Assembly: GCA_964385045.1 (NCBI GenBank)
Contig: CAYLNM010000061.1
Span: 1-23,617, forward strand
Source of the DNA: CAYLNM01 sp964385045
GTDB taxonomy: Bacteria > Planctomycetota > Phycisphaerae > Phycisphaerales > SM1A02
DNA length: 23,617 nt
Direction of reading: 5' to 3'
How positions within the stretch are numbered: the stretch's first letter is position 1; each line of letters begins with the position of its first letter. The translations under genes were made by a program, and so were the position numbers. The notes beneath the pieces were generated by a model. It saw nothing but the letters and a program-made list of their open reading frames with translations. It was not told the origin of the DNA and did not search any database. Shown piece by piece: positions 6,832-13,670 of the stretch.

Positions 6832-7823
6832 GGCGCTGCCTCCGTACCGCCGCCGGGCGGATCCGCGTCCTCTCGGCGATCGGGAGCGGCGGGGTTCGTC
6901 GTGGCCGCCGCCGCCGCCGCGGCCGCCGCGCGCCGCCGTGCGTCGGCCTCCCTCGGGTGCCGGACGGGCACCGCGGCGAGCAGGGCGCGGGTCGCGGGAT
7001 GCCGCGGAGTCTCGATGATACCGGCGGTCGGTCCCGACTCGACGAGTCGTCCGGTGTCCATCACCGCCGTGCGATCGGCGATCCGCCGCACGACCTCCAG
7101 GTCGTGGGTCACCAGCAGCATCGAGAGCCCGCGCTCGCGCTGCAGCTCGGCGAGCAGGCCGAGGATCGCCACCTGCACGTGCGCGTCGAGGGCCGACGTC
7201 GGCTCGTCGCACACCAGCAGCTCGGGCTCGAGGACCAGTGCGCGGGCGATCGCGATGCGCTGCTGCTGCCCGCCCGAGAAGGCGTCGGGGCGGCGGTCCG
7301 GTGCTCCCGCCGGCAGTCCGCACCGCTCCAGCAGGGCCGCGGCGCGCCGACGGGCCTCCGCCCGGCCGGCGAGCCGGTGCACGAGGAGCGGCTCGGCCAC
7401 CTGCTCCCCCACCCGCATGCGGGGGTCGAGCGAGCCGGCGGGATCCTGCCAGACCATCTGCATCCGACGCCGCAGTCGGCGGAGATGCCGCCCGCGGGCG
7501 GCGAGGACGTCCGCGCCGTCCAGCCGCACGGTGCCGGTCGCGGGCAGCAGTCGCAGGACGGCCCGGGCGAGGGTCGTCTTGCCGGAGCCCGACGCCCCGA
7601 CGATCGCCAGCGTCTCGGCCGCGGCCAGCTCGAGCGCCGCCCCGCGGACGATCGGCTCGGCTCCGGCGGGTCCGCCCGGCACCGGCACCGTCAGGTCACG
7701 GACGAGCAGCCGGGGGGCGGCGGGCGACGGGGCGCAGGGGGGCGCCGGCCGGGGCGCCGGTGCGGCCGCGGCGGCGGCGGGCTTCGATCGGGAGGCGGTC
7801 ACGGACGCCGGGTCGCGGGTCAC
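6810..7823 (-). CDS. ABC transporter ATP-binding protein, oligopeptide/dipeptide (DppF/OppF) type
   Basis: This is a 337-aa ATPase subunit of a peptide- or nickel-type importer. It has Walker A GASGSGKTT (76-84), Q-loop region VWQDPAGSLDPRM (124-136), signature FSGGQQQR (182-189), Walker B LLVCDEP (202-208) and H-loop His240. The phrase around the Q-loop is typical of DppF/OppF. I chose a GTG start at 7823, because GTGA makes a 4-bp overlap with the HtrA stop codon, a common coupling arrangement; the family match begins near residue 40. The last 45 residues are low-complexity, with a poly-Ala tract, and overlap the start of thyA. No permease or binding protein is present in the window, so the transported substrate is unknown. 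Confidence 0.88.
   Translation of the reverse strand: MTRDPASVTASRSKPAAAAAAPAPRPAPPCAPSPAAPRLLVRDLTVPVPGGPAGAEPIVRGAALELAAAETLAIVGASGSGKTTLARAVLRLLPATGTVRLDGADVLAARGRHLRRLRRRMQMVWQDPAGSLDPRMRVGEQVAEPLLVHRLAGRAEARRRAAALLERCGLPAGAPDRRPDAFSGGQQQRIAIARALVLEPELLVCDEPTSALDAHVQVAILGLLAELQRERGLSMLLVTHDLEVVRRIADRTAVMDTGRLVESGPTAGIIETPRHPATRALLAAVPVRHPREADARRRAAAAAAAAATTNPAAPDRREDADPPGGGTEAAPWSSTTS
6903..6930. repeat. GCC/GGC trinucleotide tract
   Basis: A near-perfect run of GCC/GCG triplets encodes the poly-Ala stretch (about residues 299-307) in the C-terminal tail of the ABC ATPase. Such tracts can slip during replication; here it lies outside the catalytic domain. Confidence 0.6.
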
Positions 7824-9334
7824 GGCCGGCGAAGGTCGCGCAGCCAGACGTTCGCCTCGCGGCCGTCGGGCAGGATCAGCCGCGTGGCCGACCCGTCGTC
7901 GCGGGGCCCGATCGGCACGGTGCCCAGCGCGGCGATGAAGGAGTCGACGTCGGTCACCGGGATGCCGTTGGTCGCGATGACGATCGCCCCGTCGGGCGTG
8001 GACGACTCGCCACCGCGCCCCGGCATGTCGCGGCGGAACCGGGTGCCGGGCGTCCACTCGGTGACGATCACCCCGGGGTGGTACGCGATGCCGAGCGCGG
8101 CGCAGCGCTCGGGGGTGGCGGTCTGCATCGACTCGATGCCGAGCTCAGGGATGCCCGCTCGCGACTGGTCCGCGGGCAGGCGGCCGTCGATCGCGAGGGT
8201 GTCGCGGCGCCCCAGGACGACGTCGAACCGCATCGGCTGGAGCTCCCCGCGCTCGGCGTCCGGTCGCTGCACGCCCAGGTCCACCTCGGTGCCGGGCGGG
8301 GAGGAGCCGACGCGGGCGATGAAGGACGTGACGCCGTCGATCGGCTCGCCGTTGAGGTCCACGATCACGTCGCCCGGCCGCAGCCCCGCGTCGTCGGCGG
8401 CGGTGCCGGGGCTGACCGTCATCACGCGGATCCCGGCCGCGTCCCATCCGAGGGCCGCCCGGTCCACCGGCTGCAGGTCGCGGAGGGAGACCCCGAGGAA
8501 GCCCTGCAGCGCGAAGCCGCGATCGATGATCTGGTCCACCACCGGCTCGATCATCTCCAGCGGGATCGCGAGCCCGATCCCGGCGAAGCGGCCTTCGTCG
8601 TTCACGCTCCGCTGCCCCGTGGTCGCGATCGCGGTGTTCATGCCGATCACGCGGCCCCGGAAGTCGGTCAGCGGGCCGCCGGAGTTGCCCGGGTTGATCG
8701 CGGCGTCCACCTGGATGAAGTTCTCGTAGCCCCGCCGCAGGCCGGACGCGAGGACGCCGGCGTAGCGGTCCTTGCCCGAGACCACGCCCTGGCTCATCGA
8801 GAAGCGGAAGTCGAAGGGCGAGCCGAAGGCGAAGACCAGGTCGCCCTGCTCCACTGGCTCGTCGATCGGCCGCCGAACCGCGGGGATGATCCGCTCGTCG
8901 TCGATCCGCAGCACCGCGATGTCGGTCAGCGAGTCGGAGCCCACGAGCTCGGCCCGTCGCAGGGCCCCGCTGGAGAGCTGCACCTCGATCGCGACCGAGT
9001 TGGCCACCACGTGATGGTTCGTCACCACGTAGCCGTGGTCGTCGTAGATCCACCCGGAGCCCGTGGACAGGGAGGGCGCGTCGCCGCGGCCCGGCCGCAT
9101 CTGGCGGGCGGCGACGTGGACGACGGACGGCTCGACCGCCACCGCGAGGTCGCGGAAGGCCTGATTGAGCTCCCCGAGGATGCCGCGGCCGGCGAGCCGC
9201 TCGCTCGCGAGCATGACGCGGGACTGGTCGTGACGATGGCCGAGCTCACGGACGACCGCCGGGCCCGCGAGCAGGACGGTGGCGGCGGCGGCGAGGACGA
9301 CGAGGCTCGGGCCGTAGGCCTGGGGCAGTCGCAT
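7820..9334 (-). CDS. htrA: HtrA/Deg-family periplasmic serine protease with two PDZ domains
   Basis: This is a 504-aa envelope quality-control protease. An uncleaved or cleaved hydrophobic segment (about 10-29) sends it across the inner membrane. The trypsin-like domain has the full triad: His108 in VTNHHVV, Asp138 in LTDIAVL, and Ser218 in NPGNSGGPL (214-222). PDZ1 follows at about 275-375 (GFLGVSLRDL, GLRPGDVIVDLNGEPI) and a more divergent second PDZ at about 395-490 (ending near TNGIPVTDVDSFIAAL). The start is supported by a GGAGGAGA sequence about 10 nt upstream on the minus strand (9345-9352). It is the first gene of a coupled set: its stop overlaps the GTG of the ABC ATPase by 4 bp. The linkage to that importer and thyA is unusual for the family. 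Confidence 0.95.
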   Translation of the reverse strand: MRLPQAYGPSLVVLAAAATVLLAGPAVVRELGHRHDQSRVMLASERLAGRGILGELNQAFRDLAVAVEPSVVHVAARQMRPGRGDAPSLSTGSGWIYDDHGYVVTNHHVVANSVAIEVQLSSGALRRAELVGSDSLTDIAVLRIDDERIIPAVRRPIDEPVEQGDLVFAFGSPFDFRFSMSQGVVSGKDRYAGVLASGLRRGYENFIQVDAAINPGNSGGPLTDFRGRVIGMNTAIATTGQRSVNDEGRFAGIGLAIPLEMIEPVVDQIIDRGFALQGFLGVSLRDLQPVDRAALGWDAAGIRVMTVSPGTAADDAGLRPGDVIVDLNGEPIDGVTSFIARVGSSPPGTEVDLGVQRPDAERGELQPMRFDVVLGRRDTLAIDGRLPADQSRAGIPELGIESMQTATPERCAALGIAYHPGVIVTEWTPGTRFRRDMPGRGGESSTPDGAIVIATNGIPVTDVDSFIAALGTVPIGPRDDGSATRLILPDGREANVWLRDLRRP

Positions 9335-9498
9335 CGAGACGGGGTCTCCTCCGTCGGTCGCCCGCGCCGGGGCGTGCCGGATCCCGGGACGAACGTCCGG
9401 GAGGAGGCATCATTGTCGCGTCGCCCCGAATCAGGACGGCGCGGCGGGCCAATCGAGCCGCGACCGGATCCGCCGGGCGCCGATCGGGCGGCGGGCGA

Positions 9499-9556
9499 CG
9501 GGCCGCGGTCCGCGGCGGCGGGGGTCGGGCCGCGGTCCGCGGCAACGGGCCGCGGC
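9499..9556. repeat. CCGCGG-rich direct repeat upstream of htrA
   Basis: An 18-bp unit (CGGGCCGCGGTCCGCGGC) is repeated perfectly at 9499-9516 and 9526-9543, a 27-bp period. An 11-bp partial third copy lies at 9546-9556. Each full unit contains two CCGCGG palindromes. It lies in the 287-nt gap between panB and htrA, a plausible place for htrA control or panB transcript ending. Confidence 0.65.
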
Positions 9557-9621
9557 GGCAGGCGACGGGCGGCGGACGAGGTCGCCGGTTGCCGCGGCCG
9601 GCCACGTCAGGGTCGGTCCGC

Positions 9622-10644
9622 TCAGCCCTCGGAGGCCGCCTCGGGGCCGGCTCCGGCCTCGACGCCGGCGTCGAGCCGCTCGGCCTCGCCCTCCCGCATG
9701 CGGTAGGGGTGCTCGCCGAGCTCGCGGCGGCCGACCCGCCCGGCCCAGTCGGCCGCGAAGCCGGCGAGCTCGCGGCCGAGGTCCCGCATCGGGCGGGCGA
9801 AGGACGGCTGGCGGTCGGTCAGCCCGAGCAGATCCTGCGTCACCACGATCTGGCCGTGGCAGGAGGGGCCGGCCCCGCAACCGATGACCGGCACCGACGT
9901 CGCCTCGACCACGCGGGCCGACACCTCGTCCGGGGCGGCCTCGATCAGCAGGAGGATCGCCCCCGCGTCCTCGAGCCGCCGGGCGTCGTCGATGAGGCGG
10001 CGCGCCTCGGCGGCGGTGGTCCCGGCGGTGCGGTAGCCGGCGACCTTCACCTGCTGCGGCCGACATCCCACGTGGGCGCACACCGGCACGCCGGCCCGGG
10101 CCATCCGCTCGATCAGCGGGGCGTCGCGGCCGTCGACCTCGAGCTTCACCGCATCGGCGAGACCCTCGACGAGGAAGCGGCCGGCGTTCCGCATCGCCTC
10201 GTCCTCGGACGCCTGATAGCTCATGAACGGCATGTCGCCCATGAGGTAGACGCTCGGGGCCCCGCGCCGCACCGCCGCCGTGATCTGGAGCATGAAGTCC
10301 AGGGGGGCGTGGATCGTCCCGCGGTGGCCGAGCACCATCTCCGCCGCCGTGTCGCCCACGAGCAGGACCGGCACGCCGCCCCGCTCGAGCCAGCGGGCGG
10401 TGGTCGCGTCGTAGGCGGTGAGGCAGGCGAAGCTCGTGCCCTCGGCGGCCCACCGCTCGAGCGTGCGGTAGCCCACACGGGACCGCGGGGCGGGCTCAGC
10501 GGCCTCGGCGAGCGGAGCGTCCGGGGCGGCCGGGCGGGCCGGGTCCACCGCGGGCGCGTCCGCCGGCGGGTCCTCGGACAGGGGGGGCGGGGCGCCACCG
10601 GCGGCGCCGGCGAGGCTTCGGGCGTCGAACGCGGATCGCGTCAT
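9622..10644 (-). CDS. panB: 3-methyl-2-oxobutanoate hydroxymethyltransferase PanB
   Basis: PanB adds a hydroxymethyl group to alpha-ketoisovalerate to make ketopantoate, the first step of pantothenate and CoA synthesis. The protein is 340 aa against about 265-280 for typical PanB. The excess is a Pro/Ala-rich N-terminal extension of about 55 residues and a short C-terminal tail. Family landmarks: LTAYDATTARWLE (75-87), LLVGDTAAEMVLGH (94-107, metal Asp98), LMGDMPFMSY (134-143, Asp137), KLEVDG (167-172), the proposed catalytic Glu235 in LLIEAAP, and GCGAGPSCHGQ (255-265). The ATG at 10644 was chosen because the frame upstream is non-conserved. It lacks a clear Shine-Dalgarno, and a later start within the extension is possible. 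Confidence 0.95.
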   Translation of the reverse strand: MTRSAFDARSLAGAAGGAPPPLSEDPPADAPAVDPARPAAPDAPLAEAAEPAPRSRVGYRTLERWAAEGTSFACLTAYDATTARWLERGGVPVLLVGDTAAEMVLGHRGTIHAPLDFMLQITAAVRRGAPSVYLMGDMPFMSYQASEDEAMRNAGRFLVEGLADAVKLEVDGRDAPLIERMARAGVPVCAHVGCRPQQVKVAGYRTAGTTAAEARRLIDDARRLEDAGAILLLIEAAPDEVSARVVEATSVPVIGCGAGPSCHGQIVVTQDLLGLTDRQPSFARPMRDLGRELAGFAADWAGRVGRRELGEHPYRMREGEAERLDAGVEAGAGPEAASEG

Positions 10645-10770
10645 GACGAGGATCCGGGGGGAGGCGGAACGGCCGGTCCGCGGTCTCCGGCCGGAGCCGA
10701 TGATACGCGGTGGTCGCGGCGGCCCCGGCGGCTCGGTGGCCCCGGCGGCTCGGCGGGGGACGGAACGACG

Positions 10771-10808
10771 CCGCCCCCGCACGGGCCCGAGGGCCGGCGC
10801 GGGGGCGG
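10771..10808 (-). terminator. GC-rich hairpin after the 848-aa repeat-protein gene
   Basis: A perfect 10-bp inverted repeat (CCGCCCCCGC / GCGGGGGCGG) encloses an 18-nt segment that can itself pair. It lies about 45 nt after the stop codon of the upstream gene and before panB. No T-run follows, so termination would be incomplete or factor-assisted. Confidence 0.45.
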
Positions 10809-10852
10809 ACGTCGATCACGGGTTCCGGGGCTCGGGGATCCCCCCGGCCGCG

Positions 10853-13399
10853 TCAGAACTGAAGCAGGCTCGGGAGCTGCTCGTCCTCGGGGTCGGGCAG
10901 GCCGCCGAGGCGGGCGAGCTGGTCCTCCCTCAGCACCAGTCGCAGCTGATTGGCCGCCCGCACGCTCTGGTCGGAGCGGGCGAGGCCGAGCCGCTGGAGC
11001 TCCGCCTCGACCGTCTGGACCTCGTTCCAGTCGACGCCGGTCCACTGCGACAGGTCGATGCGGACCGACCGGAGCTGCTCCACCATCGCCTCGGACAGCG
11101 ACTCCCACTCGGCGCGGTAGGACGCGAGGCGGGCCGAGAGCTCCTCCCGCTGCGAGGAGTCGAGGTCCTCGAGGGCGAGGGCTCGCTCGTAGTGCGGCAG
11201 CACGCACATCGAGTCGACGTAGACCTGCGGGTACGCCGCCCGGCGCCACGCGTCGCGCACCACGCGGCGGCCGTCCTCGGACACCGCCGCCATGATCGCC
11301 TCGGCGGTCCCGCGGTTCACCGTCGCGAGCTCGGCCCGGACCGCCTCCAGCCGCTCCGACGGGGCGCCCATGGTGTCGGCGTAGACCTGCTGGAACGCCA
11401 GCGGGTCGCTCTGGTCCATGCGGGAGATGGCGACCCGCCACTCGGCCTCGCTCACCTGCATCTCGAGCCGCGAGCGCAGCAGCCGCTCGGCGAGCTCGAT
11501 CGCCGACGCGAGCCGCTCGGCCAGCACGACCGACGCGACGCGGCGATCGGCGGGCGAGAGATCCACCGTCCGCACGAGCTGGACCAGGTCCACGTCGCCC
11601 TCGTCGCCGCCTCCCCGGGCGGTGATGCTGCGGGCCCGCCCGGTGCCGACCAGCCGGTCGAACCGGCGGGTGAGCCGCTCCCGCTCGATCGCGGCCGAGC
11701 GCTCGCCGTCGTCGCCGAAGGTCGCGTCGAGGTCGTCGAAGAACGTGGCCTCGAGGCCGGCGATCGCCCCCCGGGCCGCCCGCCGCGCGGTGTGCAGGGT
11801 CCGGGCCCGCTCGAGCTCGTCGCCCTCCTCGCGGTCCCAGCGGGCCCGCCACGCGGCGCGGATCGCGTCGATCTCGGGGAGCGACTCGTACGCCTCCACG
11901 TAGTCGGCGTGCAGGGCGTCGAGGATCGGTTGGTCCTCCTCGGCGATGCCGATCCGCGCGGCCATGCGCTCGAGCGTGCGGCGGCCGATGCGGGCGGGCA
12001 CGAAGGGGTCGCCGACCGTGCGATCGGCGGCGTCGGCATCCTCGCGCTCGGCGTCCACCCGGGCCGCGGGGCCGCCCCCGCCGACGGGCATGCCGGCCAC
12101 GGCCCGGGGCTGGTCCCGGGACTCGACCGCGGCCCGGGCCCGATCCCGCCAGTCCTCGCCCAGCAGGGCGGCGACCCGCTCGGCCGCCGCGCCGGCGCGG
12201 GGGGCGAGCTCGGCCTGCGTCTCGGTGACGAGCTCGACGATCTCCTGGAACCCGCCCAGGTCGCCGGGCGTCATCGCGGACTGCACGGCCACGATCCGCT
12301 CGACCACCTCGCCGAAGACCTGCTGCTCGGCGTCCATCGCCGCCCGCAGGCCGGCGAGTACCTGCTCGCGGGTGCCCTCGTCGAGGTCGTCGATGCGGGC
12401 GGCGGTGCGCCACGGCTCGCTGGGCGGCCGCACCACCAGCCCGGCGGCGGGGCGGAGGCTCTGGGTGAAGAACGCCTGCCGCAGGTCCCACGCCGCGGGA
12501 GGAGGCATGGTGCGCATCAGCCGCTCGTGCGTCCTCACGTTGAGCTCGAGGATCTCGGCGGCGATCTCCCGCACGTCGGCGCCGGCCTCCTCGAAGGCCC
12601 GCTGCATCGTCTCCATCATCCCCTCCATGCGCTCGGGGTCGCCGGCCATCTCCTCGGGCGTGATCCCGAGGAAGCCGGCCTCGTCCATCGCCTCGACCAC
12701 CCGCAGCATCATCGAGCGGGCACGATCGTCGAGCTCGGACATGCGGCGGGTGAGGCGACGCTCGTAGGGCGCGAGGATCTCGTCGACCCGCTGCGCCTCC
12801 TCGGGCGAGAGCCGCAGGTCCGTGCCGGCCACGACGCTCGACAGGTCGTTCGTGCCCCCGGCCGCGATCATCATGCTCATGCCGCCGGCCTGCGAGCGCA
12901 CGCGCTCGCGGGCCATGCGGACGCGCGGGAGCAGGGCGACCTGCCGCGGCGTGAGCAGCGGCACCAGCTGGTCGAAGAAGCGCGCGTCGAGGGCGGCGAC
13001 CCGGGTGATCACGCGCTCGGAGTCCTCGAGCAGCCCCTCGACCGCCTCGCGGGTGACCGCCGGTCCCCCCATGTTGAGCTGCCGCTGCCGGGCGAGGAAC
13101 GGCTCGATCACCTGCTGCCGGACGCGCTCGTAGTCGGCCCGGTAGGCGTCGTGGATGGGATCGATCGCGGCCCGCTGGGCCGGGGTGAGGCCGAGCCGCT
13201 CCGCGAACTCGTTGATCTCGGCGGCGCTGATCGCCTGCGGGGTGCCGTTGCCGGGCTGGGCCGCGGCGGACCGGGCGAGGCCGCCGAGGAGGAGAGCGAC
13301 GAGCAGGACGGCGAGCAGCGGACCGGGCGTCGCGGGCCGCGGCCCGGCCACCGGCCGGCGGCCGGGACGAGGACGAGGACGAAGCCGAAGGCTGGTCAT
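10853..13399 (-). CDS. Secreted 848-aa helical repeat protein (paralogue A), function unknown
   Basis: I do not recognise a named family. An Arg-rich start, a hydrophobic stretch (28-45) and a likely cleavage site after SAAA-Q form a signal peptide. The mature part is charged, predicted almost all helical, and is an internal duplication (about 57-430 and 470-836). Matching pieces are RLGLTPAQ (68-75) with RIGIAEEDQ (482-490), LDARFFDQL (137-145) with LEATFFDDL (549-557), LNVRTHERLM (286-295) with VNRGTAEAIM (694-703), and IDDLDEGTREQ (336-346) with LEDLDSSQREE (743-753). Motifs such as LTPAQ and LLTPRQ resemble the LTxxQ motifs of Spy/CpxP periplasmic chaperones. The whole protein is also paralogous to the gene just upstream. 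The start at 13399 follows GGAG at a good distance; a longer frame (from 13510) lacks this. It contains one Cys. Confidence 0.88.
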   Translation of the reverse strand: MTSLRLRPRPRPGRRPVAGPRPATPGPLLAVLLVALLLGGLARSAAAQPGNGTPQAISAAEINEFAERLGLTPAQRAAIDPIHDAYRADYERVRQQVIEPFLARQRQLNMGGPAVTREAVEGLLEDSERVITRVAALDARFFDQLVPLLTPRQVALLPRVRMARERVRSQAGGMSMMIAAGGTNDLSSVVAGTDLRLSPEEAQRVDEILAPYERRLTRRMSELDDRARSMMLRVVEAMDEAGFLGITPEEMAGDPERMEGMMETMQRAFEEAGADVREIAAEILELNVRTHERLMRTMPPPAAWDLRQAFFTQSLRPAAGLVVRPPSEPWRTAARIDDLDEGTREQVLAGLRAAMDAEQQVFGEVVERIVAVQSAMTPGDLGGFQEIVELVTETQAELAPRAGAAAERVAALLGEDWRDRARAAVESRDQPRAVAGMPVGGGGPAARVDAEREDADAADRTVGDPFVPARIGRRTLERMAARIGIAEEDQPILDALHADYVEAYESLPEIDAIRAAWRARWDREEGDELERARTLHTARRAARGAIAGLEATFFDDLDATFGDDGERSAAIERERLTRRFDRLVGTGRARSITARGGGDEGDVDLVQLVRTVDLSPADRRVASVVLAERLASAIELAERLLRSRLEMQVSEAEWRVAISRMDQSDPLAFQQVYADTMGAPSERLEAVRAELATVNRGTAEAIMAAVSEDGRRVVRDAWRRAAYPQVYVDSMCVLPHYERALALEDLDSSQREELSARLASYRAEWESLSEAMVEQLRSVRIDLSQWTGVDWNEVQTVEAELQRLGLARSDQSVRAANQLRLVLREDQLARLGGLPDPEDEQLPSLLQF

Positions 13400-13508
13400 G
13401 GGACGGATCTCCGTGGGTTCACGGGCCCGGACGCCGAGCGCCGGTGGCGCGGGCCGACGCGCCCGCCGCCCGGGGGCCGGGGGCCGGGGCGGAGCGGGCG
13501 CGGCGTTC

Positions 13509-13518
13509 ACCGTACGGT
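13509..13518. promoter_or_regulatory. Palindrome ACCGTACGGT upstream of paralogue A
   Basis: A perfect 10-bp palindrome lies 110 bp upstream of the ATG at 13399, in the 271-nt gap between the two paralogues. It could be a regulator site. No recognisable -35/-10 pair is attached to it. Confidence 0.25.
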
Positions 13519-13576
13519 CCGTTCGGCCGTTCGTGCGTCCGAACCCGTCGATTCGAGGACATCCGGATCGGACGCC

Positions 13577-13620
13577 GGACGAGGCCCGGACGAGGCCCGG
13601 ACGAGGCCCGGACGACGCCC
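13577..13620. repeat. 11-bp tandem repeat between the two paralogous genes
   Basis: The unit GGACGAGGCCC is repeated three times exactly (13577-13587, 13588-13598, 13599-13609) and once with one change (13610-13620, GGACGACGCCC). It starts a fifth time at 13621. It is about one helical turn per copy and lies in non-coding DNA 50 bp after the stop of paralogue B and upstream of paralogue A. Confidence 0.9.
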
Positions 13621-13670
13621 GGACGAACGGCGGCGCGGGCGGGCGACGGGCGGCGGCGACGTGTGCGGAC

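Noticed and set aside
6832..7323. Extended upstream start for thyA in the same frame
   Set aside because: The extra sequence overlaps the ABC ATPase gene and looks like shadow coding. The ATG at 6831 has GGAGG at 7 nt and gives the usual 264 aa.
4351..7938. A 1195-codon open frame on the plus strand
   Set aside because: It runs antisense to the kinase, thyA and ABC ATPase genes, which have clear family motifs. The translation is Arg/Gly/His-rich without any motif, typical of a high-GC shadow frame.
7824..8057. Upstream ATG start for the ABC ATPase
   Set aside because: It would overlap the HtrA C-terminal coding region by over 200 bp. The GTG at 7823 gives a normal 4-bp overlap.
10645..10782. 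Upstream start for PanB
   Set aside because: The added residues are Arg/Pro-rich intergenic translation overlapping the hairpin after the preceding gene.
13577..13628. Short repeats considered as a CRISPR array
   Set aside because: The units are 11 bp with no spacers between them, and no cas genes are near.
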